A stretch of DNA of 64,000 nucleotides from Anodontia alba (taxonomy: Eukaryota > Mollusca > Bivalvia > Lucinida > Lucinidae): positions 86,547,723 through 86,611,722 of the forward strand of contig OZ024834.1 in NCBI GenBank assembly GCA_964016985.1, given 5' to 3'. The notes under the pieces were generated by a model that saw only the letters and a list, made by a program, of their open reading frames with translations, was not told the DNA's origin and did not search any database. The position numbers were made by a program, and so were the translations under genes. Shown here piece after piece: positions 12,141-23,982 of this stretch (position 1 is the first letter of the stretch; each line of letters starts with the position of its first letter).

Positions 12141-12711
12141 TTCTAAACTAATTTAGATGTGTTTATTATTTCGTTCTGCAATGCACAAATTTATTTTAGT
12201 AGACATGTTTATACTATTTTTAATAACTACAGTATCCTCCCTTTTTTCATTTTTATAGAGGGAGAAGTCGTGCTTTATAAGAGTTTTTCGCAGAGTGTGT
12301 TTACGGAATAAGCACCGCAGTGACTGTACAAAAAAGGTATCTCATTACGCCATCAAGTCAATATTATAAATACTCCTTTGATCTTCTATAATGATACCCA
12401 TGTTGTACCCTAACATGTATGGAAACTGCGGAATATAGGTGTGTGTTCGTTTGTTTGGAGTTGTGTCAACGACACCTCATTCCTTATCGCAATGATCCCA
12501 AAGGAAATAAACATTTTGAGTCAATCTTCCATACAAACAAAGAAAATAAAAGAAAAACTAGCAGATAAGTGAAAAGAGAGAATTAGAAGAGGCTGAGGAA
12601 AATATAGTACAGAAAAAGAAGAAATACCAATATGCCCGTTTTTCCAAACTGCTGCAAGTACAGCAAATCTTTTCTACTATCCTACCACCATCTTGTATGT
12701 AGGTGTGTGAG

Positions 12712-12876
12712 AGGATTATTTGAAAATCGAATACCGCTTAAGCCGGCGCTAGGGGCGTAGGGGCAGCCTCGCAAATTACAGTGTTGCATATGAAGAGACT
12801 CAGTTGAACCGAGTCTCCGATTTTCGTGATTTTGTGTGTTCTTTGTTTCCAAATCCTTTTTGACTTTTATTTGGAT
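12712..12876 (+). mobile_element. Family E dispersed repeat, partial
   Basis: Contains GCCGGCGCTAGGGGCG, tgcatatgaagagactc and ctttgtttccaaa. Confidence 0.72.
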
Positions 12877-12984
12877 ATGCAATCAGCTGATAAAACATTT
12901 TTCGCCGTTTATTATTTTTGTTGTTTCTTATGCCTATTTGTGTTTGCACTTAGTGGGCGTTATGAAACACAACTTTCGAAAACA

Positions 12985-13165
12985 CACCTTCAAGATTGTG
13001 AGCCCAGCGACGATTCAGATCAACCTGCGCGTTCGTTCAGTCTGATCAGAATCTTCACTGGGTGCATTTTGGATAGCCGAGGATGCAAAATGTCTTCATG
13101 AGGACAACCAAGACTGAACGAACTGCGGGGATGCGCAGGGTGATTTGAGTCGACGTCGGACGCAC
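12985..13165. repeat. Long family C element
   Basis: Two stem units around a central TTTTGGATAGCCGAGGATGC segment, as in the copy at 6925. Confidence 0.75.
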
Positions 13166-13699
13166 ATGTGAGGATGGTACGTTTTTCCCATATAGGGGCT
13201 CAACTATTCCCTATGTTCCAATATATCTACAGTGGTATAATACGTAGAACTGTTAATGTAATGAACAATATCTAAAACACATTGTCGGCCCGTTTTTGGG
13301 AAATCTGATACAAAGCATATATTTCTTAGTTCTGACGAGGAAAACACGCACGCTCACCTGTAACAGCGCCATTGAGATCAGGCCTAATTCTTATAAGCCG
13401 TATCGTAAGAAAAGGTATCTTATGAAATGTGATCCCAGCGGAGACATGGGCCCCGGAACTTGGGCACTCTGTTGATAGTGGACAGCTGAACCTCACTGGG
13501 CACGCATGTCATAAACGGCATTTTCTCGTATTGTGGGGCATATGGATTTCAGTAACACCATATTTACTTTACATTCGGACTCAAACATCAGTCAGCAGTG
13601 ACTTAAGAGGGTATATATTGAAGCTGCATCAGACTTAAGGACAAGGTTTCGCGCGAGTATAATACTGATTTAAGCACCGTGCTCTGTCCCTCATACGTA

Positions 13700-14340
13700 G
13701 TTTTTCTACTGACCGTTCCAAGGCGGTTTCTCTTTTGCAGATCTTCTTTGTTCGTGCGTACGTACTGACCGTTCTAAGGCCCGGTGTTAGTCTTACTCTA
13801 TGTTTCTTTGAGATTTATTCTACAAGGCGATTCGTTTTAAATCGTGTCTTGTGTTATTTTGTTCTTGCGTTTTACAGTCCTTTTAGCATTGCGATTACCT
13901 CGCTTGGGGAAGAGAGAAACCTAATCCTAGTGATTTTGGTACGTTTGTTCGATTTGTTTGGTTTTGTCTGTTTCCTCTTCCTCTTGGTGTCTGGGAAGGG
14001 CTGCGGCTTATGACCATCACGAAAACACGCCTATATAATTTTGACCCCCTTAAACCCCACTTTTATATAGTAAAACTGGTGTTGACAGGGGTATACATTA
14101 TTTTTTCTTATTTCTGCTTAAAAACACAGATTATGGTTACTCGTTAGAACCGCCTCGGCGAGGCGGTTCTAACGAGTACCCACAATCTATGTTTTGAGCA
14201 GAAATATGAAAATTATCAGAATTTTTTATTTGAAAATTTCCAGATTTTGGAGGTAATTTTTTTTTTGTATTTGAATAGGCGTGTTTTCGTAATGTTATGG
14301 CACTCCCTGGACTTTTATCTTTCCTTTTTTTTTTTCCACA
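13700..14340 (+). mobile_element. Family X repeat, split by MITE A copy 5
   Basis: Family X is a dispersed repeat of at least 330 bp including GACCGTTCTAAGG, TTACCTCGCTTGGGGAAG, GTCTGGGAAGGGCTGCGG and TGGCACTCCCTGGAC. It creates spurious ORFs on both strands. Copies lie on both strands throughout the window. Confidence 0.8.
14015..14294 (+). mobile_element. MITE family A, copy 5, inserted in a family X repeat
   Basis: Complete. Family X sequence is interrupted at 14014 and resumes at 14296 with TGGCACTCCCTGG, which defines the element's ends precisely. Confidence 0.92.
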
Positions 14341-14539
14341 TATGGTGTTTGTTTTGTTATTGTTTGTTCCTCATCCTTTCGCCTTTCGGTGCCTAAGGAA
14401 GGCTGTGGTTCTTGTTTTATGGCATTCCCTGGTATCTTTACTTATGTTTTTGACCAGTGTGTATAATATTTAGCACTCAGCCAATACTTATAGAATTAGA
14501 CTCAGTCGGCGGTATATTGTAATGTGGTGGTAACCCAGT

Positions 14540-14642
14540 AAGCACTCTATATAAATCTATAGCGGACCGTTAACAGCCCGTCAGGGTAGCTGACGAGCCG
14601 ATAACGACCCGCTATAGATTTATAAAGAATGCTAGCTGGGAG
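14540..14642. repeat. Fold-back repeat
   Basis: Arms agcggaccgttaacagcccg and inverse, with tataaatctatag; apex tcagggtagctgac. Confidence 0.8.
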
Positions 14643-14724
14643 GTGCCTGTTGTACTTACACCAAGAGGGAAAAATCGATGCGGTGGGGATGAGTTAGTAT
14701 TCCTTTTGTTTCCAAATTACTGTC

Positions 14725-15186
14725 TACAGTCGAACCTGAAGGTCTGGAACATCTTTCGAATTATAAAAATTTGATCTAGATATGGGCAGTTTGAGCCACT
14801 GAGGGTTAATCAAAGCGCCAGGTTAGGAGACAAATGGGAATAATATACTCGTATAAATGTATTTTCGATCTTCTATAAAATAATGGTGATGATGAGTTCA
14901 GGTTTAACGACGCATCAACCCATGAGGGTCATTTGCGTCAAAATGGTGAACTAACATGGTTCTGTAGTGGTAAAATAATGGTATGTTGAGTGTACTCATT
15001 AGAATCGTATCAATGAGCGATTCTTATTAGTTTACATAACAGACATAAAATAGGACGAAATCCTAAAATATCCCTAGATATTTGTTTTCTTGAGCTGTCG
15101 GAAGAACTTCCTAGGAACTCAAAAACGAGTTCAAATTAGCCACTGTAAACGAGACATCGGTGTTCAAGTCATTGAGATTTTATTGT
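14725..15186 (+). mobile_element. MITE family B, copy 4, with a 95-bp internal insertion
   Basis: The family B body is interrupted at 14888-14982 by unrelated DNA flanked by the direct repeat taaaataatggt (14876-14887 and 14971-14982), which looks like a target-site duplication. Confidence 0.85.
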
Positions 15187-15275
15187 TTTTTCATTCGTTT
15201 TTTCTCTCTCCTCTACCCGTCCCTCTACCTCTTTTCCCCCGTTCTCTGGACGACCGACAAGGGTTAAACAAGGAC

Positions 15276-15512
15276 CCGAGGTTATAAAACTTTTTTTCAT
15301 GCTCAACTCAGCTGAGCTTAAAATTTGTCCTGCTAATAAATCTCAAATTACTAATAATTGCATTTATTTCTTGCGAAACATAGGTGAAGATGAAAATTTC
15401 TCTGCTACTAAATATGAAAATGCCAACAACAGTTGGCATTTTCATATTTAGTAGCAGAGAAAATTTCATGCTCGGCTGAGTTGCGCCTGAAAAAAAAATA
15501 TAACCTCGGGGC
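15276..15512. mobile_element. Family F nested palindrome element, copy 1
   Basis: Ends ACCCGAGGTTATAAAAC and inverse; internal palindromes CTCAACTCAGCTGAG and GCCAACAACAGTTGGC. About 235 bp. Confidence 0.85.
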
Positions 15513-16584
15513 AAGAACTCCATCAAAACCCAAACAAACTTTCAGATTGCTGGCACTTCCATATTAATAAAATGACTGTGCTAAAGTTATATGCAAAGTA
15601 AAATACCAGTTGTGTGTCAGAATATTTATTGGAAAGATGGAAAAAAATAGACAAATACATAACAAAATGATGTTCTGGGGTGAATTCAGCATTTTTCATT
15701 GTTCGTTTTAAAAATCATATAACGTCCATGTTATTAAATAAATGTAAAATACATATTTATTTTGTATTATACGAACCTCTTAAAATTCGAAACCATATTG
15801 TGAAATCAATTCACAATCAGCTCAGCCTGTGCATTCGTAATTTTTCCTAAATGCCAGCGCTGTTTACTCCTAGAATCCTTCAAACCCATGCAAACTACTA
15901 CATGTAGCGCATATCGAAAATCCTAGTCAGATTGTATTAAAGCGCAAGAATATCTGGGTATGGGTTGCACATTTGTATCACAATATGTTTTCTGTTTGGT
16001 ACTATTCAATACGTAAGGTGTTGTCTTATTTTAAGCAATAAAATATACAATAAACTATTTGTCATGTTAAGATTAAACGTTTGTCTTGTTTCACCAAAGG
16101 GCAAGTAATATAGTTTAGATCGTTTTCACCACTGTTTTCTACTGGTGACAGTTCATAACCACTGGCGATATTCGTTCTTGTACGCTATGTGTCGGCATGT
16201 TCAATACACAGCTACCCGTTTTCACCCACTAGGCTAACAAAACAATTCAGAAAGTTTCAACTTTCTATGTATGAACCGAAATGTATAGAGAGTTTCCTCC
16301 AATCATAGCTTCTTTGCCCACCCTCCAGCCAGGTACGTCTTGACATGGATGAAGTTCGCCTTCAATAATGTCTTTTTTGTATCCGCCCCGTTCTCGAGCT
16401 CAGAAAAGAATAGCTAGTAGCGTAATAAAACACTACTAAAAATGATGCACAAACTCTGCCTGCGGTTTAATCGATAATTTATCAATGAAAACGGACATTT
16501 ATTGCTTGATAAATTTTTCGAAGTACCATCTGTCACCAATCCAAACTTGCAAGGTGAGACATGTTAACAAACATATAAGTAAAA
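15513..16584. other. No gene or repeat recognised
   Basis: AT-rich unique-looking sequence without convincing exons. Confidence 0.5.
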
Positions 16585-17378
16585 AAGGTAAAAGAAAAGT
16601 CCAGGGAGTGCCACAATCACAAGCCGCAGCCCATCCCAGACACCAAAAGAAAGAGGAAATAGACAAAACCAAACAAGCGCAAGTTGAACAAACGTACGAA
16701 AAGCACTGAGATTGGCTCGCTCTTTCCCAAGCGATGTAATCGCAATGCTCAAAGGACTGAAAAACACAAGAACAAAATAACACAAGGCAAGACTAAAAAA
16801 CAAATCGCCTCGTAGAATAAACCACAAAGCAACAAAGAGTAAGACTAACACCGGGATCACCGTCTTAGAACGGTCAGTAGAATAAACCACAGAGAGTTTA
16901 AAGCACTTTTACAGCTAGCCAACTTCACCCTGGGTCCCGATGCTACTCTTAATACAGAAATACATAAAAATTGGGTTCGCATAAAGGCTCCCAACTCAGT
17001 CAGTGCAACAAAGCGAAAACATAAAGATCAAATTAATCACTAAGACAAACAAAAGCAAGTACTCATGGCTAATTCTACTGTATGCAAGAGTAAATGAAAG
17101 TCAGTAGTTGAACCACGGTTGGCCAACAAAAGACGTAACGTCAAGCCGCTACCACTGGTTAAAGTTTAATGAAGAGGCCGTCATTAAGGCTGAGGCCCGA
17201 ACCGCCGTCGTGCAATTAAAGAGTGGAGCATAGCCGTCAACAATGATTGGGTTGACAACTAGGCATGCAGTCTGCCGCATAATATCCAGGCTATAGCTAA
17301 TTCTTTTATAACAGTGAATTAGCTTTTTGAATTGCTCCGAAAAGTTAGATTTTCCAATATTATTTCTAAAGATACCAA
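16585..17378 (-). mobile_element. Family X repeat, long copy
   Basis: Extends past the usual end with CACCCTGGGTCCCGATGC, GGTTCGCATAAAGGCTCCC and a further segment shared with 41280-41700 and 62820-63050. Confidence 0.78.
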
Positions 17379-17610
17379 TTACGAAAACACGCCTATTCAA
17401 ATATATTGAAAATTTCACCACCAAAAACTGATAGTTTTCAGATAAAAATTCTAATATTTGTCATATTTCTGCTAAACCATAGATTGTAGGTACTCGATAG
17501 AACCGCCACGCCACGAGTACCACAATTTATGGTTTTGAGCAGGGATAATAAAAATAATGTATACCCCTTTAAACCCAAGTTTTACTATATAAAGTGGGGG
17601 TTTTAGGGTA
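17379..17610 (-). mobile_element. MITE family A, copy 6, truncated
   Basis: Inverse orientation. One stem arm is shortened (accgccacgccacgagtac) and the terminal TIR on the right is lost. Confidence 0.85.
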
Positions 17611-18074
17611 TGTCTTGAGACATCAAAACAAAGAGAAAGGAGCAGATAATGACAAAACAAACGCCACATAAGAAACACCGGCACACATACAAATAAGTAG
17701 TGTATTAGAGGAACGGCCTTGGAACGGCTAGTTGGAAAACAAACTAATTGGGGCTTAAACCAGTGTTCTTGCGCAAAAGGTAGGAAAACAAATGCGTGAT
17801 AATTTTTTCATATAAGCAAGCATGTATCTGGACAATATTGTATTGAATGTCAAGGTTCCATACGTCTTATTTCATGAAGAATGTCATACTAATTGTACAG
17901 ATACATATATCAAGCACGAACCTATGAGCACAAGGGTTATGACATGTTCTTTTTTGTCCAACTTCGTAGGTGTTGGGTTGCGGTTAACAATATTTGGTGG
18001 GAATGTTAGTAGCGACAGTGCGAAGTGTACTTTATTTTGTTTCCACACCGACAGAAATCTGTTATTTAACCAAA

Positions 18075-18353
18075 CATTACAAAAACACGCCTATTCAAAA
18101 ATATTGAAAATTTCACAACCAAAAAAGGAAAATTTTCAGATAAAAAATGCTGATATTTTTCATATTTCTGCTCAAAACATAAATTGTGGATACTCGTTGG
18201 AACCGCCTCGGCGAGGCGGTTCTAACGAGTACCCACAATCTATGTTTTTGAGCAGAATTAGAACAATAATGTATACCCCTGTAAACCCCAGTTTTACTAT
18301 ATAAAAGTGGGGTTTAATGGGAGTCAAGATTATACAGGCGTGTTTTCGTGATG
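18075..18353 (-). mobile_element. MITE family A, copy 7
   Basis: Complete copy in inverse orientation with both TIRs and the central stem. Confidence 0.92.
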
Positions 18354-18689
18354 CCTATCTATAAAGATGCGGAAGTGAGGGATAAAAAAATATCAATGAA
18401 GTTACCCAGAAAATGCGACAGTTACGACGATACTCAGCCTTCCCGATGCATCCAAAGAAAATGAGATTATGAACAAACAATGGCAAAACAAAACAATTCA
18501 TTTATAATAACCGACGTACGCACAAAGAAAAAAGCTAGAACGTAAAACAGCTCTTCAAAATAGTAGAGAAAATATCAAGAAAAACCTACAATCACAGAAC
18601 ACAGCCTACCAATGACGTCAAGCGGAAGGGATAACAAATTACGACAGATAATATGCATGTTACAAATCAACGAAAAGCAAAGCAAATTA

Positions 18690-19040
18690 AAGGTAAGAGA
18701 AAAGTCTATGGAGTGCCACAATCATAAACTGCAGCCCTTCCCAGATACCAAGAGGAAGAGGAAACAGATAAAACCAAACAAGCGCAAATCGAACAAACGT
18801 GCGAAAAGCCCTAAGATTAGCTCTCTTTTCCCCAAGCGAGGTAATCGCAATGCTAAAAGGACTGAAAAAAAAAAAAAAAAAAAAAAAACACAAAAAAAAC
18901 ACAAAAAACACAAGAACAAAATAACACAAGGTAAGACATAAAACAAATCGTCTCGTAGAATAAACCACAAAGCAACAAAGAGTAAGACTAACACCGGGAC
19001 CACTGTCTAAGATATGTCAGTAGAATAAACCACCCGGGCA
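18690..19040 (-). mobile_element. Family X repeat with internal poly(A)
   Basis: An A22 run at about 18867 replaces the usual cacaagaac segment; the lysine-rich ORF there is an artefact. Confidence 0.78.
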
Positions 19041-19933
19041 AATCACTGCCCTTCCCCAACGAGATGACCGAACTCATTAACTACAACAGTAAGAGAATAA
19101 ACAGAACAAAACATAAAAAACTCTGCAGCTAGCTGCCACAATGGCCCATCAAAGAACGAAAATCAATAAGACCACCGTCTAAGGACGGTCAGTAGTAACA
19201 TCTGGGCCCAGCTGTTCAAACTGAACGAAGTTGTTAACTAACGTGACGTTAAAATTTCTATTTTGAAATATGGCAAATACACTCTGATATTTTTTTGCTG
19301 AAAAAAATTAGGTAGGTTTTGCATTGCATAATCTACTCACATTTTTGCAGCAAAAATATCAATGAATTTTAAAATACCTTAGCTACAAAAGTTAACGAGT
19401 TTGTCATTTAAAAGCTCATTAAGCTAAAGAGGCTTTGAACAGCTGGGCCCTGGTGTATTTAAACCTTAAGCTTGATACATAACAAACATGCTAGCTTCAT
19501 GAAATCTGCTCTGGACTTTACGGAAGTGTAAAACTTTTCCATCAACCAATTTTTCGAAAATGTGTATAAAAATGAGGAGTTGGATTTATTAGGGATTACC
19601 AGCAGAGCATCCTTGACCCACCAGAATCCATGATTGCGAAACAAATCTTTGATTCCTGTACACAATACTTTAATATAATTGAAGTTTGTATCAATTTAAC
19701 GCTCAATTAGATAGGCGCATCTGCATATAACACTCAGCAATACGTTTTGCACTTAACGGTTTTGCGCATTGCTCTGTAAACGTACTAGGTTCCAAAAATG
19801 TTTTGTTATATGCCAGTGGCTTTAAATAAAATCTATATAGGTCGCTCTGAAATACCGAACACATAATAAAAGAAGGAAAATCGGAGTCTTTGTGTCACAG
19901 ACACTTTTCATACAGCAGAAAGGTAGTTTACAA

Positions 19934-20212
19934 CATCGCAAAATCATACCTATATAATTTTGACCCCATTAAACCCCATTTTTATATAGTTAAACTGTTT
20001 TTTTTACAGGGGTATACATTATTTTTCTTATTTCTGCTCAAAAACATAGATTGTGGATACTCGTTAGAACCGCAGTTAGGCGGTTCTAACGAGTAGCCAC
20101 AATCTGTGTTTTGAGCATAAATAAGAAAATTATCAGAATTTTTTTATCTGAAAATTTTCATTTTTTGGTAGTGAAATTTTCAATATATTTGAATAGGCGT
20201 GTTTTTGTAATG
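19934..20212 (+). mobile_element. MITE family A, copy 8
   Basis: Complete, but the stem apex is shortened to ccgcagttaggcgg. Confidence 0.9.
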
Positions 20213-20244
20213 AAGGCTGCATATGGCCCCTGGCACCGGCTTAA

Positions 20245-20550
20245 CATTACGAAAACACGCCTATTCAAATATATAGAAAATTTCACCTCAAAAAACTGAA
20301 ATTTTTCGGATAAAATACTCTGATATTTTTCTTCTTTCTGCCCAAAACATAGATTGTGGGTACTCGTTAGAACCGCCTCGCCGAGGCGGTTCTAACGAGT
20401 ACCCACAATCCGAGGCGGTTCTAACGAGTACCCACAATCTATGTTTTTGAGCAAAAATAAGAAAAATAATGAATACCCCTGTAAACCCCAGTTTTACTAT
20501 ATAAAAGTGGGATTTAAGGGGGTCAAAATTATACAGGCATATTTTCGTGA
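20245..20550 (-). mobile_element. MITE family A, copy 9, with duplicated stem arm
   Basis: Inverse orientation. The right arm (cgaggcggttctaacgagta + cccacaatc) is present twice in tandem around 20371-20440, giving two arms against one. Confidence 0.92.
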
Positions 20551-20775
20551 AGAGCAATATATCAGCATGGGCTCAATGATCCCAAGGAGAGTAAAAATAA
20601 AAACTGCTGTATGTTTGATGAAGAAAACTTACAGAATGATAAGAAAGATGAAGCCATCGCCGTCTAAATGCAAACGTAGTTCAAATTGTAGTTATGAGGG
20701 TCGTTTTCTGACTCGCCATCTACTATCTCGGATTCCTTTTTAATAAAGTACGGCGGTTTTCAGCAAAGTCCTTAC

Positions 20776-21020
20776 CATCACAAAAACATGCCTATACAAT
20801 TTTGACCCCCTGAAACCCCACTTTTATATAGTAAAACTGGGGTTTACAGGGGTATACATTTTGTTATTTCTGCTCAAAAACACAGATTGTGGGTACTCGT
20901 TAGAACCGCCTCGACGTTTTGGGTGGAAATATGAAAAATATCAGAATTTTTTATCTGAAAAATTGTCATTTTTTGGTGGTAAAATTTTCAGTGTATTTGA
21001 ATAGGCGTGTTTTTGTAATG
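20776..21020 (+). mobile_element. MITE family A, copy 10, one stem arm deleted
   Basis: Both TIRs are present but the second arm of the central palindrome is gone: after gaaccgcctcg the sequence jumps to the 3' body. Confidence 0.9.
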
Positions 21021-21418
21021 GACATTTACACCAAAATCTGAACTATAGTCCGATTCAGAACCAGAGTGTCGCTTGAAGCGCTTCTAAAGGGCGTGAAGGG
21101 TGTTGCAGAGTTCCATAAAAAAAGGTCACCCGAACCATCTTCGCTGTTTTTTTTTTTCTTCTGAATTGTTGTGTTTCTTAAAGGACTCCACTTTAGCTTA
21201 GTTTGGCTAAAACGTATTTGTTTATTACTATAGGTTATATGTGTGCAGACAAATTCTGTCTAAAAGTGCAGTCGTAGTAATGAATCATTATTGATTGCCA
21301 TTCAAGGCTATTCTGTATGCGTGGAATTATGGATTGAAATTGTACTCTTAATAGGTGCATCGAAGAAAGAACCATACCGCATTTATCCTAAGTATTGGCA
21401 CTGACTGGCACCAACAGA

Positions 21419-21696
21419 CATTACGAAAACACCCCTACACAAATCTATAGAAAATTTCACCTCCAAAATCTGAAAATTTTCAGATGAAAAACTCTGATAT
21501 TTTTCATATCTCTGCTAAAACATAGATTGTGGGTACTCGTTAGAACCGCCTCGGCGAGGCGGTTCTAACGAGTACCCACAAACTATGTTTTTGAGCAGAA
21601 ATAAGAAAAATAATGTATACCCCTGTAAACCCCAGTGTTACGAAATAACAATGGTGTTTAAGGGGGTCAAAATTAAATAGACATGTTTTCGTGACG
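21419..21696 (-). mobile_element. MITE family A, copy 11
   Basis: Complete inverse copy with both TIRs and the central stem. Confidence 0.92.
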
Positions 21697-21723
21697 GATA
21701 AATGAGATTGATCAAATTTAAGA

Positions 21724-22001
21724 CATCACGAAAACACGCCTGTATAATTTTGACCCCCTGAAACCCCTCTTTTATATAGTAAAACTAGGATTTACAGGTT
21801 ATACACTATTTTTCCCATTTTGCTAAAAAAATCATAGATTGTGGGTAATCGTTAGAACCGCCTCGCCGAGGTGGTTCTAATGAGTACCCACAATCTATGT
21901 TTTGAGCAGGAATAAAAAAAATATCAGAATTTGTTATCTGAAAATTTTCCTTTTTGGTTGTAAAATTTTCAATATATTTGAATAAGCGTGTTTTCGTAAT
22001 G
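21724..22001 (+). mobile_element. MITE family A, copy 12
   Basis: Complete, 27 bp after copy 11 in the opposite orientation. Confidence 0.92.
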
Positions 22002-22252
22002 GAGCATGTATGATATGGAATTAATAAACTTGAATATTAAGTGTAAATATAGTACTATTGCCCATATTCCTCACAAAAAATATCAGTACTTTTTAGTGAT
22101 ATAATTCAAACGAGCTTTTAAACCTCACGAGCTTCGCCATATGAAAAGAGATAGATGTAAATAATCCAAACCAGTTCTTATCCTAACTTAAACTTAATCC
22201 TAATCCAGTAAAGATCCACATTAACCATTACCCTAAATCTGATAAATTCGTG

Positions 22253-22613
22253 TACTGTGGAACCTCAATAGCTCGAACACCGATGGCTCCTTTACCATGG
22301 CTAATTCGAACTCATTTTTGAGTCCCTAAGAAATTCTTTTGATAGTTCAAGAAAACAAATATTTAAGGAAATTTTCTTAATTATCATGAAATAGTATATT
22401 GTGTGTACTCATTAGAATCGTCTCATCGAGGCGATTCTAATAAGTACACTCAACATACAATTATTGTGTAGAAAATCGAAAAGATTTCCGTACGTTATCG
22501 CTATTTGCTTCCCGACCTGACACCGTGATTAACCCTCAGTGGCTCGAACTACCCATGTCTCGAACTGTTTTCTATGGTCCCAAAGATGTTCGAGCTATTG
22601 AGGTTCGACTGTA
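22253..22613 (-). mobile_element. MITE family B, copy 5
   Basis: Complete copy with both ends and the central stem. Confidence 0.9.
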
Positions 22614-22978
22614 CTTTATATAGATATATTCTACAATATTAGATGATAATGTAAGCGGAAAGGAAAGGCCCGGATCTGGTTGAGTCTGCGCTGTCCGAAG
22701 ATGCCCCGAAGATGCATTTTCTTTTAGCGCCGCTCTTGTGTTTCCATGGAGAATTAAGCCGCAAAATGTTGTATTCAGACTATCAATTTATTTGGTGTTG
22801 TGATTCTATGAGCAATTAGTTATATTGCCTGATTTTTACATTTATAAATCATTATGTCTGGTTCTCAACAGAATAACACTTATTATATTTAATCACGTCA
22901 GAGTGATGCAAAGACATCTACTAATAGACCATACCACATTGGTACGTCGGACAGAAAGTCATGTGGAATTCATTGAAT

Positions 22979-23051
22979 GTCTTTCTTTCTTTCTTTCTTT
23001 CTCGAATAATAATAATAATAATAATGATAATAATAATAATAATAATAATAA
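22979..23051. repeat. (CTTT)n then (AAT)n microsatellites
   Basis: CTTT tetramers directly followed, after ctcg, by AAT trimers with one GAT. Confidence 0.95.
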
Positions 23052-23323
23052 ATACCGAAATAGAGATCCTTTCGAAATACTGAACAAATCAATACCGGGC
23101 TCGGTTTGATCCTTCCCGCCTACGCCTTGCTCTGTCCGCGCAAGCAGTTTCGAGTGGAATTCTATTTTCACATAAAATGTATGAACACAAAAGTCCCAAA
23201 AGCAATATATCGAAACTACGGGAAAAAGGCATTCTAATCAGTGGCTGCACTGTTTTCTATTTCGCAGGATATCTGGATACACCACCAGGTACAGAGTTTT
23301 TGTGTGCTTTTTTACCTTCAATA

Positions 23324-23530
23324 TTAAGGAGAATAGAGACTTTTTTGGGAAAGCAACTCTGTCAGAACTATTTTACATCCCAGGAGAATACATATTAAGG
23401 AGAATAGAGACACTTTTATGGGAATGCAACTCTATCGGAACTATTTTGCATTCCAGAAAAATACATATTAAGGAGAACAGAGACACTTTTTAGGCACTGC
23501 AACTCTGTTAGTGCTAATTTATATTCCACT
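23324..23530 (+). repeat. Three tandem ~71-bp repeats
   Basis: Each starts ttaaggagaayagagacact and ends near the aatacata segment; the third is diverged. Confidence 0.85.
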
Positions 23531-23646
23531 GGGACCAATTGCTCTCCTTAAGAGAAGGCCCCTTTTCAGAAAGAGTTTGTGGTACAAATATTGTGGCTCT
23601 TTCTTGACATCTTTTTTATTATTTATGGAAGGCTAACCAGAATTCA

Positions 23647-23647
<1 letters not shown>

Positions 23648-23691
<44 letters not shown>
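23648..23691. repeat. A~43 run next to retroelement tail
   Basis: Uninterrupted A run ending at the atgtctcccg of the retroelement fragment. Confidence 0.95.
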
Positions 23692-23693
<2 letters not shown>

Positions 23694-23982
23694 TCTCCCG
23701 TTGTTAACTTTCCATTCCTGAGCAGTAATATCACTTCTGCACCAGTATACGGCGTTTACGTTTCACAGTTAATCCGTTATACCAGAACCTGTTCAAACTA
23801 TCAGGACTTCATGGAGCGTAGGAAAGTGCTCACTACAAAGCTGTTGAGCCAGGGGTATCAAAAAACCAAACTGGTAGCAACTCTTTAAGAAGTTCTATGG
23901 GAGACATCATAATCTGGTCAATCCCTACAATGTGGCAGTTTCCAGAATTGTTTCTGATGGTTTTGCCAGTGACGCGCCATAA
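23691..23982 (+). pseudogene. C-terminal tail of a non-LTR retrotransposon polyprotein, frameshifted
   Basis: The frame contains FPFLSSNITSAPVYGVYVSQ, LIRYTRTC and the acidic/aromatic segment after it, which recalls the tail that follows reverse transcriptase in many bivalve retroelements. After VATL at 23885 the frame breaks by one base, then continues as LFKKFYGRHHNLVNPYNVAV to TAA at about 23982. No RT domain is present, so it is a 5'-truncated dead copy. A 44-nt A run directly precedes it. The following ~200 bp may be the element's 3' UTR. Confidence 0.7.

Noticed and set aside
12235..12330. Possible plus-strand exon after tttttatag (EGEVVLYKSFSQSVFTE then stop)
   Set aside because: Good acceptor but only 17 codons, no partner exon in a defined phase and no recognisable family.
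18612..18941. Lysine-rich 109-residue frame
   Set aside because: It is a family X repeat with an internal poly(A) run; the same DNA elsewhere gives unrelated frames.
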